Positions 9,129-17,880 are shown, counted from the stretch's first letter. The stretch is 55,105 bases of DNA from Methanobacteriota archaeon (GCA_011524855.1 WTJK01000062.1:10983-66087), one strand, 5' to 3'. Made by a program: numbers and translations. The notes: generated from the sequence alone by a model not told the origin.

Positions 9129-10253
9129 ATGAACGAGGGTGAACGCTTGGTTGTGCTCACCACGTCCTCCCAACAAGACGGTGTGCGAAGCCAGATTGAG
9201 AAAGCCGTCGGAACGCACGGAAAACACCGAGACCTGTTGATGAAGCAGGTTCCCCACGTATCCTCGGCTTTGCAGGCACTCCGGGACGGCCACGGCGACA
9301 TCGTGGCCTTGAGCGCTTTTGATTGGTTGAAAGAAGACACAGAGGGCCTGATGGTGGCTGGAGTCTTGCCTCGCAAGGAACCCACATGGGTGTTGGTTGG
9401 GCCCGACAAACCCGAATACCTCCCACTTGAAGCGGTCGTCGTCTGTGAACACGAACTCCTACGGCGCCAACTTCGAAGGTTGCGAGCCGATGTGGTGACC
9501 GTTGACAGGGAAGCGCTGGCCGAACAATGCGGCGAAATGGAACACTACAACACGCTGGAACCGCTCGAACGTTGGCCCTGGGTTGAAGAAAAGATGCAGC
9601 AAGGGCACATCTCCGGCTTCATTGTCCCTCGAGCCGTCCATACGGACGCCCGGATGAAATCACGACGCCACACGCTTGGCCTTCAGCGAGACCCTACGGA
9701 GCAAGACCGAGAACGGTTTGTCCCGCCTCCGCTTCACGGCTTTGCCTTGCTGGTGACGCGCCAAGGATTCCCTGCAAAGACGCTGGCTGACATGGCCGAC
9801 CCGAGTGCTTACCTCGCTTGGCGAATGGAGAGCAGCATGCGAGAAAGCATGGACAGCGACATGACCGAACTGGTGGGCATCCACGTCGAGCAACGCAAAC
9901 TTCGAACCATTCTCAAGAGCGCAAAAAACGACGGCGACGAGATGGTGCTTGATGCGCTTGTTGACCCCGAGCACCCCAACAAAAAGGTCCTGCGAGGCGG
10001 CCCACGCCTTGAATTCATGATCGAAACCCTTTCCCCTGACGGCGCCGTGACCGCATCTTGCCATCGAATCGTCGCTTCGGAGGACGGCCACATGGGGATG
10101 GTGAACGTGCTGAAGGAATTCACCCAACTCTTGGCCTTGATGACCACCGACCACGAAGCCATGAAGCGTGGCGTTCCGGGAATGCCACCAGCGTTCATGG
10201 ACCCTGCACCGCGCATGCTGAGCCTTCAAGACCAGCATCCGAGGGACGAATGA
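9129..10253 (+). CDS. Hydroxymethylbilane synthase (HemC)-like protein lacking the cofactor cysteine
   Basis: The first ~220 of 374 residues follow the HemC pattern. The segment 'DIVALSAFDWLKED' aligns with the family's D-I-A-V-H-S-L-K-D-L, keeping the catalytic Asp (D65) but replacing the Lys by Phe. 'GVLPRKEPTWVLV' aligns with the A-V-x-x-R-E-D-P-R-D segment, and L-L-R-R-Q (R112, R113) matches the S-S-L-R-R-Q substrate-binding arginines. 'FVPPPLHGFALLV' resembles the A-P-G-Q-G-A-L segment. I cannot find the G-G-C of the dipyrromethane attachment site, nor the R-G-N motif. It may be a very divergent enzyme or a relative with another ligand. GAGGTG lies just before the ATG. No other haem gene is nearby. 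The frame is open upstream of 9129, but that part overlaps the divergent gene. Confidence 0.5.
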   Translation: MNEGERLVVLTTSSQQDGVRSQIEKAVGTHGKHRDLLMKQVPHVSSALQALRDGHGDIVALSAFDWLKEDTEGLMVAGVLPRKEPTWVLVGPDKPEYLPLEAVVVCEHELLRRQLRRLRADVVTVDREALAEQCGEMEHYNTLEPLERWPWVEEKMQQGHISGFIVPRAVHTDARMKSRRHTLGLQRDPTEQDRERFVPPPLHGFALLVTRQGFPAKTLADMADPSAYLAWRMESSMRESMDSDMTELVGIHVEQRKLRTILKSAKNDGDEMVLDALVDPEHPNKKVLRGGPRLEFMIETLSPDGAVTASCHRIVASEDGHMGMVNVLKEFTQLLALMTTDHEAMKRGVPGMPPAFMDPAPRMLSLQDQHPRDE

Positions 10254-10296
10254 AGGGCGAGAACCACGGCGTAATCGCTCGCTGGACCGAGAAGAC

Positions 10297-10302
10297 ATAT
10301 AT
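10297..10302 (+). promoter_or_regulatory. TATA-like element for the SAP-repeat protein
   Basis: ATATAT within the intergenic stretch, centred about 38 bases before the ATG at 10338. GGTGAG lies 5 bases before that ATG, so a short leader with a ribosome binding site is implied. Confidence 0.5.
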
Positions 10303-10337
10303 GCCTCGGAGCGTGAAAAACAATCAGCGGTGAGCCA

Positions 10338-12089
10338 ATGATTGACAAATCAGCCTTGCTCGGTCGCTTGTACCAAGCAAGGTTCGATGAGTTGAAGGCC
10401 ATCGCCGGCGAACACGCGGTCGCAAAAAACGGGTCGGTTGAAACGCTTCGCGCTCGGTTGATTCGACACGTCATCTTGGACGAGTGGGACCTCACGCCAG
10501 AGGCCATCCGAGCCATTGCGAACGCAGATTTGGGAGAGATCTTGGGTGTCTTCGGCATCAAAAAATCGGGCTCCATCAAGGCTCGGAGGCAGCGACTCTA
10601 CCTCCACCTGAACCATGACCCAAAACAGCTCAACCCCGAGAGTCTTGACGCCATGAACAAGGAGGAACTGCACGCGTTGTGCAAAGCGCTCGAACTTCCC
10701 CTTTCAGGTAGCAAACAAACCCTCCTTGTGCGGGTGGCGGGCGTTCTCTCAGCCCAAGAGCAAGGTTGGGGGAAAGTCAAGAAAAGCTTGCGCAGGCCAC
10801 GCGGTGCGTTGACCCTTCCGAAGATTCACACCCCCGACATCTCAGCGAAGGCTGAAGAACGGGCCGAGCCCGAGCCGACCGTGGCCTCGTTCGTTGAAGA
10901 CAACGACGAAGGCTGGTCGTTTGAAGAGGAGGTGGCGTTGAAAGAGGCCTTGTCGGACGACGCCCAAGCACCCTCACTTTCGGAAATCGACGCCATGCTT
11001 GTAACGGCGCGTCCCGATGCAACCACCTCGCCCGTGCCACCCATGGTTCAACACCCAACGATCGAGCCGCATCACAGCCTCGAAGTGGAGACAGCCCTCA
11101 TGGAAGTGCGCAGCCGAATGCCAGAGATTCACGCCTTTGCGCGTGATTTCTTGAGCGTCAGCACCACGACCAACGTGGACGATTTCAGAGCGTTCATCGG
11201 CTCGCTTCGCCATCATGGTTTTGCCACCGACCTGGCCCCTGTTCACGATGAAATCGCTCAAGCCATCATGAACCTCGACCACCAAATTCAACAAGAAAAA
11301 GGCGCCGCTGTGGCCCTGCCACGGTCATGGAGCGAGCGAGAAGCACTCCGACGTTTTGAGGACTTACGTGGGACGTTGCGAGAGCGAATGGAGGCTTCAC
11401 TCGCCCTCCATCCGACGGACACCGTCAAGGCGCGTATGGCGTTCGAAGCCGAGGCTCGTTCGCTGGGTTTGGACCTCCGTTTGCCCAGCATCTCTGGCCG
11501 ATTGCACGCGTTGTTTGATCTCCATGTTGAAATCAACGAAGCGCAAGCCTCCAGCAGTCCCGATGCGCTGCGTCGCCAGCGCATGCTTCGCATCCTCCAC
11601 CGCGGCGCAGTGCACCTCGCACACGGTGAACGCCTCACCGTTGAGCGAATCGAACGCAACCTCGTGTCCTTTGAGGAGTTGGTTCAAACCGTCCTTGAGC
11701 ACAGCGAAGATGGGTTTGGCGAAGCACAACAAGCGTTGGTCATTCGCTTTTTGGAAGGAAAGGGGTACGATGTCAACACGCCCAACCTCCGTCCTAGAGT
11801 CCTGGCATGCGCAGGAATCGTGGGGGCCGAGCTGGGGTACCTCTCGCCCAGTGAGATTCCAAAACTAGCACCAGGCATCCTCATCAGCGAAACAGAAGTC
11901 GACGCCATCGTCACCGAACTCAAGCACTTGGCTGCTTCCTTCAAGCCAACGACGGAAAACAACGAGACCGCTGAGGCATCAGAAGCCGATCACCAAGACG
12001 AAGCCGCCATCGAGGCAGCCTCGACGGTAGAACGCGTTCGAGGAACCATCGATCACATCGACGACCTGTTGAACCGATTGAAAGGATGA
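10338..12089 (+). CDS. Protein with three SAP-like N-terminal repeats, function unknown
   Basis: I do not recognise a full-length family for this 583-residue protein. The N-terminal ~140 residues contain three helix-turn-helix units with the look of SAP motifs (about residues 13-45, 58-95 and 108-137), each with a Leu-x-x-hydrophobic helix, a Gly/Ser turn such as SGSK or SGSI, and a basic second helix. SAP modules usually bind DNA or RNA. A linker rich in Glu, Pro and Thr (about 150-245) leads to a largely helical C-terminal region with no motif I can name, ending in an acidic tail. It is preceded by its own TATA-like element and stands as a single-gene unit between the HemC-like gene and the convergent secretion operon. 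Confidence 0.7.
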   Translation: MIDKSALLGRLYQARFDELKAIAGEHAVAKNGSVETLRARLIRHVILDEWDLTPEAIRAIANADLGEILGVFGIKKSGSIKARRQRLYLHLNHDPKQLNPESLDAMNKEELHALCKALELPLSGSKQTLLVRVAGVLSAQEQGWGKVKKSLRRPRGALTLPKIHTPDISAKAEERAEPEPTVASFVEDNDEGWSFEEEVALKEALSDDAQAPSLSEIDAMLVTARPDATTSPVPPMVQHPTIEPHHSLEVETALMEVRSRMPEIHAFARDFLSVSTTTNVDDFRAFIGSLRHHGFATDLAPVHDEIAQAIMNLDHQIQQEKGAAVALPRSWSEREALRRFEDLRGTLRERMEASLALHPTDTVKARMAFEAEARSLGLDLRLPSISGRLHALFDLHVEINEAQASSSPDALRRQRMLRILHRGAVHLAHGERLTVERIERNLVSFEELVQTVLEHSEDGFGEAQQALVIRFLEGKGYDVNTPNLRPRVLACAGIVGAELGYLSPSEIPKLAPGILISETEVDAIVTELKHLAASFKPTTENNETAEASEADHQDEAAIEAASTVERVRGTIDHIDDLLNRLKG

Positions 12090-12119
12090 ACCGCACATCG
12101 GCGTCAGCATCGTCTGGGA

Positions 12120-13364
12120 TCAATGCCCTTGACGTGCGTAGAAATTCTGGATCACGGAGGTGACCGTCTGAATGTCGCTGATGCCACGAGCGCACAAGTC
12201 CTCGATGATGGCTTGCCGTTGCGACACGTGGCGTTCGAACACGTCGGGTGTCACACCTGCTGCGTTGCAAATGGTTTCTCGAAGTTTGGAGGGGATGCCG
12301 GTCTCCTCGATCTGGTCCGTGGCCGCGTTGTACTTCCAGATGGCGTTCAGACGAGGCTTTTCACCCTCCATACCGGCGATTTCTGCTACTTCCGTGATCT
12401 TCCTCGCCGTTTTCCCGTTTACGTGAAGTCGTGCTTGAATGATGATCAGGTCAAGCCCGCTGAGCATGATCGGAGGGACGTTCATGGGGGGATTGATCAT
12501 CCTCGTGACCGTCTCCTGAGCCGTGTTGGCGTGCAAGGAACCGAACGAACCGTCGTGACCGGTGTTCATCGCCGTCAAAAGGGTCGCACACTCAGGTCCA
12601 CGGACCTCACCAACGATGATTCGGTCGGGTCGCATGCGCAAACTGGATTTCAAACAGTCGTTCATGTCGACCTCAGGGGTCCCGTCGGGCCGTTCTCGGC
12701 GGGTTTCCATGCGCAGCCAGTGGTCGTGATACACCTGCAATTCAGCCGTATCTTCCACGGTGAGCAAACGTCGCGACCAAGGAATGTACATCCCAAGGCA
12801 GTTGAGTGTGGTGGTCTTACCGGAGCCTGTACCTCCTGCGATAACAAAGTTGGCTGGTCGACTGTCCAAGCCTTCAATCCAGACCCACATCATGGCTGCC
12901 AGGCGTGAATTCACGGTTCCAAAGTTCACCAAATCAATCATCGTCAGAGGGTCTTCCTTGAACTTACGAATGGTTAGGGTTGGACCGTCCGGTGACACCG
13001 GGGGGATGGTACCGTTGACACGAGAACCGTCGGGCAAGCGACCGTCGAAAATGGGAACCAAACCCGGTCCGTCACCCAACGGGACGTTGGTGAACGAAGC
13101 GATGTTCTTGGCGATTTGAAGACCGGAGTCGTCGTCAATCCAAATGTTTGTTCGGCACATGCCATGGTTGCGGTGCGCCACCTTCACGCATTGCGTGCCA
13201 CCGTTGTACATCACTTCCTCAAGAGCATCGTCCTCAAACAGCGCGGCCAGGTCACCGTAGGGGTTCGGCTCAATGTTCCCGTCCACGTGGTAAATCGGCG
13301 AGGGGTGGTTCGCTTCCGTGTAGATGGTCACGCGACCGTATTGTTCCAAAATTTGTTCCGACAT
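12120..13364 (-). CDS. Type II/IV secretion system ATPase (FlaI/TadA type)
   Basis: A cytoplasmic hexameric ATPase of the kind that powers assembly of archaeal pili, archaella or Tad pili. The 414-residue protein has a short N-terminal domain, then Walker A G-G-T-G-S-G-K-T-T (K183), an Asp/Glu-rich 'TVEDTAEL' (Asp box), 'RMRPDRIIVGEVRG' (Walker B), and the His-box 'TGHDGSFGSLHAN'. The ATG at 13364 lies one base after the upstream stop (TGA-C-ATG) with GGTGG before it; the longer TTG start at 13376 is less likely. It is the last gene of a unit with two FlaJ/TadC-type membrane proteins. I see no archaellin genes, so the product is probably a type IV or Tad-like pilus. Confidence 0.9.
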   Translation of the reverse strand: MSEQILEQYGRVTIYTEANHPSPIYHVDGNIEPNPYGDLAALFEDDALEEVMYNGGTQCVKVAHRNHGMCRTNIWIDDDSGLQIAKNIASFTNVPLGDGPGLVPIFDGRLPDGSRVNGTIPPVSPDGPTLTIRKFKEDPLTMIDLVNFGTVNSRLAAMMWVWIEGLDSRPANFVIAGGTGSGKTTTLNCLGMYIPWSRRLLTVEDTAELQVYHDHWLRMETRRERPDGTPEVDMNDCLKSSLRMRPDRIIVGEVRGPECATLLTAMNTGHDGSFGSLHANTAQETVTRMINPPMNVPPIMLSGLDLIIIQARLHVNGKTARKITEVAEIAGMEGEKPRLNAIWKYNAATDQIEETGIPSKLRETICNAAGVTPDVFERHVSQRQAIIEDLCARGISDIQTVTSVIQNFYARQGH

Positions 13365-13365
13365 G

Positions 13366-14097
13366 TCAACCACCAACCAATTTCACAGCACCAAGATACA
13401 AGCCCATGGAGAGTGCCATCCACATGGGAAGCCACCAGAGCACGTCCTTGAGACGACCCATCATGCGGCCAGAGACCCCCACGCCGATGGCCGATGCAGC
13501 AGCGAAGAACAGCGCGAAGGTGTTGTTGAAGGCGGTGATTTGGTAGCCTTGACTGGCGGGTGCAAACAACCCCACAATGAACGCAATCAAGACGGGAAGC
13601 CCGACGCTCACAAAGAGAATGATCAGAATACCTCGGCCCTGAAGCTCGCTCTCTCGTCGATTCATCAAATCGTTGAGACGCTCGTAATCCATGCTGAGGT
13701 CGGAAAGAATGTCACGCAGTGAGGAGTCCTGCTGAATCGCCGTTTCAAGCAAAACCATCACCCGCTGGACCTGACTGGACCTGGATTTGGCAGCAAAGGA
13801 GGCAAGCGATGCTTCAAAGGACGAAGCATGGCTTTCCTTCAGGGTTTCAGCGAGGAGTTGAGCAAGGGGTCCGTCGTTCGCAGTGGATTGCTCCATCATC
13901 GCTTCCTGAAGACCGCGGCCTGCGCCCACCGAATCGGAAAGGGCCTCGAGGAACGAGGGCAGTTCGTTTTCGATGGTACGACGTCGAGACCGTTCCCGCA
14001 TGGGCGGGATGCCACCGCCCGCAAACCCCAATCCCAGAACGAGCAAAAACAGCAACAACGGTGTGTCGTTGAAGGATTCGATGATGCCAAAAATCAC
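13366..14097 (-). CDS. FlaJ/TadC-type secretion membrane protein (second half)
   Basis: A polytopic inner-membrane platform protein of the type II secretion F family. It has 243 residues with a hydrophobic N-terminal segment (about residues 12-28), a cytoplasmic helical T2SF-like region with the pattern E-x-x-L-P-S-F-L-E-A-L-S-D-S-V-G-A-G, and at least three C-terminal hydrophobic segments. It starts with GTG, and GAGGTG overlaps the upstream stop. Its partner at 14107 resembles the other half of a FlaJ protein, so the pair probably replaces one full-length platform protein, as TadB and TadC do. Confidence 0.82.
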   Translation of the reverse strand: MIFGIIESFNDTPLLLFLLVLGLGFAGGGIPPMRERSRRRTIENELPSFLEALSDSVGAGRGLQEAMMEQSTANDGPLAQLLAETLKESHASSFEASLASFAAKSRSSQVQRVMVLLETAIQQDSSLRDILSDLSMDYERLNDLMNRRESELQGRGILIILFVSVGLPVLIAFIVGLFAPASQGYQITAFNNTFALFFAAASAIGVGVSGRMMGRLKDVLWWLPMWMALSMGLYLGAVKLVGG

Positions 14098-14106
14098 GAC
14101 AACACC

Positions 14107-14688
14107 TCACAAACCCGGGTCTTTGGTGTGAGCTTTGAGCCCGATGAAGAACATGGCCACCAGCGTCATCACCAGCCCCATGTTGACAACGCCAGCGATC
14201 ACCGCTGGGTCTGGCAGCGACATGAACGAACCCAAATCACCCGACATCAACTGGGGGACAAGCCCAACGATGGACAAGATGATGGGGCCAATCATGCCAA
14301 TGGAGAGCAAGGTTTCAGGAACACCTCCCAATTCTTCAATGTACTTCTCCACGGCTTCGCTGCGCTCTTCTTCCATGCGCGTGCCTTGTTTCTTGAGGGT
14401 CTCAACCAAGTCGGTGTTCTGTGTCACGTTGGTGTACAGCGTGTTCAAGAGACGCTTGTAGCCCGGTGATTCAGCACTCTTCATGAGCTGTTTGAGCTGC
14501 TTGTCAAGACCGCCTCCGGATCCCTTTCGTAGCCGCTTCATCAGTCCCGCGAAATCCTCCGAAATGATGCCGTACCCGCCTTGACCGATGGTGTGGATGG
14601 CTGCCTCAAGACCCACACCCGAGGACATCAAGACGTCGAACGTGCGAATCACGTAGAGCAATTCTCGCTTTTCATCAAGCAGCCGCAT
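14107..14688 (-). CDS. FlaJ/TadB-type secretion membrane protein (first half)
   Basis: A 193-residue member of the T2SF/TadB-TadC group. The cytoplasmic part carries the family pattern of an amphipathic helix followed by 'LMSSGVGLEAAIHTIGQGGYG', a Lys-rich stretch and Glu-rich helices. Two long hydrophobic segments near residues 125-150 and 165-188 are membrane-spanning. I chose the ATG at 14688 because GGTGA lies 6 bases before it; a GTG at 14697 is possible. It sits 9 bases upstream of its partner gene. Confidence 0.8.
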   Translation of the reverse strand: MRLLDEKRELLYVIRTFDVLMSSGVGLEAAIHTIGQGGYGIISEDFAGLMKRLRKGSGGGLDKQLKQLMKSAESPGYKRLLNTLYTNVTQNTDLVETLKKQGTRMEEERSEAVEKYIEELGGVPETLLSIGMIGPIILSIVGLVPQLMSGDLGSFMSLPDPAVIAGVVNMGLVMTLVAMFFIGLKAHTKDPGL

Positions 14689-14701
14689 GTTGCTCACCGG
14701 T

Positions 14702-15055
14702 TCAAATCACGTCTTCCAGGAGTTCAAAGTGGAACGATTCGTTCGAGCTGTCGTATTCCATCACGGCAAAGATGACTTTGACATCTCGCTCTTCGAAGGG
14801 GTCGTGAATGTAGGGCTGACCCGTTCGGAACATGGCGACAATGCGCTTGTATTCATCAATGGTCAATTCGCCATTGATCGTGTACATGGTCGACTCCGAG
14901 CCTTCATCGTGAAGGTCGTCACCCTCCTGACCACGAACCACGGTTCGGGTGAGTCTGCGTGTCATGCGCACCTTGATGTCTGCGTTCGCAATACGAATCC
15001 AGTCTGAACTGGATGTCCCGGTCGCTGGTCGAATAAAGAAATCCATTCCGGCCAT
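14702..15055 (-). CDS. 117-residue protein of unknown function in the RPA/secretion cluster
   Basis: I do not recognise this protein with certainty. It is small, soluble and beta-rich: no signal peptide, no hydrophobic helix, and alternating strands such as 'DWIRIANADIKVRMTRR' and 'YTINGELTIDEYKRIVAMF', ending in an acidic E-L-L-E-D-V-I. The order of strands with an 'I-x-G-x-L' turn and a helix after it reminds me of small tail or baseplate-associated proteins of contractile phages, but that is only an impression. The ATG at 15055 avoids overlap with the upstream gene; the frame is open further up to 15229, antisense to nothing and overlapping the RPA partner. A 55-base gap separates it from the upstream stop, so a separate promoter is possible. 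It lies 4-13 bases before the first FlaJ-like gene and probably works with it. Confidence 0.65.
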   Translation of the reverse strand: MAGMDFFIRPATGTSSSDWIRIANADIKVRMTRRLTRTVVRGQEGDDLHDEGSESTMYTINGELTIDEYKRIVAMFRTGQPYIHDPFEERDVKVIFAVMEYDSSNESFHFELLEDVI

Positions 15056-15110
15056 GGTGTAACCCCTGCTTCTCCGACATGTCCATCGGGACTTGAATGT
15101 GTTGGCACCC

Positions 15111-16028
15111 TCAATCGGCAGCAACGGCTCTGAACCATCCGAAACGTGGCTCCTCAAGTTGACCGGCTTCGACCATTTCGTCCAGAACCTGCTCAGCCAC
15201 CTCGCGGGCATGGCCTCGAGAAGCGGCATTTTTCAGCACGGTGTCAAAGTCAACGCCTTCGCCCTGGTCGAGTTGTCGAACGGCTTGAAGCAGGAAGGTA
15301 CGGAGGCCGTCACTGCCCGTGGCATCCCCGCTATCATCGCCTTCTTCTGGAAGAGACATCATCGGTGGCGGCGTTGTGGCTGCCTCAAGGCGACCTTCGG
15401 CGATGTCCAACGCTTGCATCAGGTTGAGTTTGAACGGTTCAACGTCCACTTCCCCGTAGTGATTGCGAGCCAACAACAAACTCTCCGGGAGTTCGGCTCG
15501 ACGGTAGGCGTCCATCGTCGGCTCAACCTCCATGGAAGCCGTGAACTGGTTCATTCGCTGCATGGTGGCATCGCATGCATCCAACAGCCAATTGGCGTAC
15601 ACCTCACGCGTGACGATCGATGCCTCTTCGGGGCGCAGCGACGTGTACACCGCACCCTCATCGGTTTGGTACCAACGGCTTTTGGCCACCATCATCACCA
15701 GCAACGGCTCCCCGTCGTCCAATCGCTCGGCCCAATCGTGGGCTTGTTCACGGATGACCTCCGAGTTGTAATCGCCGATCGAGAAGTAATGCAAACCGGA
15801 CGGGTCTCGAATCTGCCCTTGGAACATGGAGGCTCCGGAACTGGTCTCTCTCAATTCCATTCGCTCGAGCAAACCGGCAGCTACCAAACGGTTGACCTTG
15901 GCTCCAAGTTTGGTGATGATAAACGACGGATCGTACTCTCCTGAGCCTTTCTCATGAAGGGTGGCGCTACCAAACTCAGCCGCCAACAAGAGGTGAGCCG
16001 GTTGCCGCTGGATGCGAGGGCGCTCCAT
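15111..16028 (-). CDS. RPA-associated protein (Rpa32-like, COG3390 type)
   Basis: Partner subunit of the archaeal single-stranded DNA-binding complex. The 305-residue protein starts with an OB-fold-like half that includes 'FQGQIRDPSGLHYFSIGDYN' and ends with a winged-helix-like region (about 240-300) typical of RPA32-type subunits. An acidic linker with Pro and Met lies between about residues 205 and 235. The ATG at 16028 overlaps the stop of the RPA large subunit by one base (TGATG), so the two are translationally coupled. In other euryarchaea the two genes are also adjacent, which supports the assignment. Confidence 0.85.
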   Translation of the reverse strand: MERPRIQRQPAHLLLAAEFGSATLHEKGSGEYDPSFIITKLGAKVNRLVAAGLLERMELRETSSGASMFQGQIRDPSGLHYFSIGDYNSEVIREQAHDWAERLDDGEPLLVMMVAKSRWYQTDEGAVYTSLRPEEASIVTREVYANWLLDACDATMQRMNQFTASMEVEPTMDAYRRAELPESLLLARNHYGEVDVEPFKLNLMQALDIAEGRLEAATTPPPMMSLPEEGDDSGDATGSDGLRTFLLQAVRQLDQGEGVDFDTVLKNAASRGHAREVAEQVLDEMVEAGQLEEPRFGWFRAVAAD

Positions 16029-17719
16029 CACGACCACCCCCACTGGGTTCGAAGCTCAGTCGCACGAAGTTGGGCATCGCCCCCGACCAAAGCCACGGCA
16101 TCGGCCAAAATCATCGCTCCTTGATCGTCCACGATGCTCCGGCCGTTGACCGTGAGGTTGCGGCCAAGCAAGCGCTCACGAACCGCCTGAACAAAACCGA
16201 CTTCGCCCATTTCATCAACTTGTGATCGCATCGCAGCCTCGTTCATTTCCAACACCGCCAATGAGGCATCTTTGTTGACCAAAACCGCTGCAGTGGCCGA
16301 CCCAGCAGCATCAACCACCAAACGAAGACGAACGTCTTCGGTCCCTTCGTTCACACCGTGATCGAAACACGCACCGTCCCTCAGCACACGTCGACATTCG
16401 GTGCAACGACGGATGAACCCTGAATCTTCGCGTACGCTCACAACCATGCCCTCCGTTTTGAGACCCACACGACTCGGGCCTGCAACAACATCGGTCAGGG
16501 CCACCTCAACGGCGTGATTGCTTAGATCAACCGCTTCGTCCCATGGCGGGGCGGCCAGCACCTCAACCTGAGCAGCGGTGTCCACCGTAATGTCGGGGAT
16601 ACCTTGCCAAGCACGTACACGGACACCTTTGAGCCGCACCGTGACGGGTAAATCGGCTGATTCGATGGGCAGTTCTTCCCAAGCGCTCATGCGGCAGCGT
16701 CCGGAAGGGTCTGCGATCTGTCCGGACCACAGGAATTTCTCGACCCCGTCCCTTGTGAAACTGCGCTTGTTCCACTCAAGGATTTGAACGACCGTATCAA
16801 CGTCCCGAGACCCGTCCCTGAGTTGAGCCACGGTCTGCACGGTCTGTTCAGCCAGTGTACTCAAATCAGCGAACTGAGCATCATGGTACACCTCGATTCG
16901 GGTGGTGCGTCCGAAATTCAGCTCAGGCGTGTCCCGGAAGGAACGAACCTGCGCACCGTCGATCTTGAGCAACGCCCCTACTTCGTGGTCAAACGGCTCC
17001 CATGACAGGAATCCAATGGTTCCCGTGGCGTCAGCGATTCGGCCCCGAACAACGTCGATGGAACCCGAACCGTCCTTGCGGTGAATCTGATCGGGTCGCG
17101 ACGCCAGTACACGGCCGACGACACACACGTAACCGTCGGCGGGGAGGTCGACGACATCCACAGGGTCGTTGGTCGCCATCGTCGTACCGGTGCCTTCCTT
17201 CAAAACCACCACACGCGTGGATTGGTTGATGTTCAAGGACATTTTTCCGTTGTACTCGTTGACACTGGCGCCTTCCAAGCGAACAATGCTCCCTGCGGTG
17301 AGTTGAGGGCTGGGCCCCCAGTCTTTGTAGTCCCAGCGCGTCCCGGGCGTTCCCTCGTTCCACGGGTCGTCTTCCAGCATGCCAAACACGATTTGGCGTT
17401 CTTCGCCGCGAATCAACTGGTCCCGAACGTTGTGTGTGATGATTTTCACTTCAACTTCAACATCACGATCGCTGCCCGAAAGTTCGCTGAGAGCGCTGAC
17501 CTTCTTTGTCGGTGTTGAAGTTCGGTTGTTCGTGGTGGATGATTTGCCGGGCGAGGTCCCCGATTGGAACCGACGCACCACCGAGCGCATGGCGTCCTGA
17601 GGAGGAATGTAGAACTCCTCTTCGTACTTCTTGAACGCTTCAGCCACCTCACCGGGATCGGCATCGGCACATTCCTTGATGACAGCGGCGACGTAATCCG
17701 CATACTTTTCTTCAGACAT
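16028..17719 (-). CDS. rpa: Replication factor A large subunit with several OB folds and a zinc finger
   Basis: Binds and protects single-stranded DNA in replication, repair and recombination. The 563-residue protein has an N-terminal helical segment, a Ser/Thr-rich linker (about residues 50-72), and several successive OB-fold domains with repeated 'G-x-I-x-D-x-T/S-G' patterns ('GRIADATGTIGFLSW', 'GQIADPSGRCRMSAW'). A zinc-binding motif C-T-E-C(x)8C(x)2H lies at about 438-455, and a final OB domain follows. This is the euryarchaeal multi-OB arrangement. It is the first gene of the minus-strand cluster, and its upstream region holds a TATA-containing element shared with gyrB. Confidence 0.92.
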   Translation of the reverse strand: MSEEKYADYVAAVIKECADADPGEVAEAFKKYEEEFYIPPQDAMRSVVRRFQSGTSPGKSSTTNNRTSTPTKKVSALSELSGSDRDVEVEVKIITHNVRDQLIRGEERQIVFGMLEDDPWNEGTPGTRWDYKDWGPSPQLTAGSIVRLEGASVNEYNGKMSLNINQSTRVVVLKEGTGTTMATNDPVDVVDLPADGYVCVVGRVLASRPDQIHRKDGSGSIDVVRGRIADATGTIGFLSWEPFDHEVGALLKIDGAQVRSFRDTPELNFGRTTRIEVYHDAQFADLSTLAEQTVQTVAQLRDGSRDVDTVVQILEWNKRSFTRDGVEKFLWSGQIADPSGRCRMSAWEELPIESADLPVTVRLKGVRVRAWQGIPDITVDTAAQVEVLAAPPWDEAVDLSNHAVEVALTDVVAGPSRVGLKTEGMVVSVREDSGFIRRCTECRRVLRDGACFDHGVNEGTEDVRLRLVVDAAGSATAAVLVNKDASLAVLEMNEAAMRSQVDEMGEVGFVQAVRERLLGRNLTVNGRSIVDDQGAMILADAVALVGGDAQLRATELRTQWGWS

Positions 17720-17845
17720 GTGCCGAACCCCCGTTCAGCGCGTTCGGTTGCCATCGCATGGAAACGACGGTGTTGGGCTTTTGTGCGGTTTGGTGAAGAC
17801 AATACACTCCCTTTGACCTCCTTGGGCCTTTCAACTCCCGACGAC

Positions 17846-17862
17846 GGGGTATAAACAATCCC
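17846..17862 (-). promoter_or_regulatory. TATA-containing element upstream of rpa, shared with gyrB
   Basis: On the plus strand the element reads GGGGTATAAACAATCCC; on the minus strand, the direction of rpa, TGTTTATACCCC. The first 12 bases are identical to 35231-35242 upstream of gyrB. It lies about 130 bases before the rpa ATG, implying a leader of roughly 100 bases if this is the TATA box. The inverted repeat seen in the gyrB copy is only partial here (GGG-x-AT / AT-x-CCC type pairing). Confidence 0.5.
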
Positions 17863-17880
17863 ACAGGAGGGTTTGTGAAC

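Noticed and set aside
14690..14712. GGTTCAAAT resembling a tRNA T-loop
   Set aside because: The flanking bases do not pair into a T stem and no other tRNA arms are found; it lies at a gene boundary.
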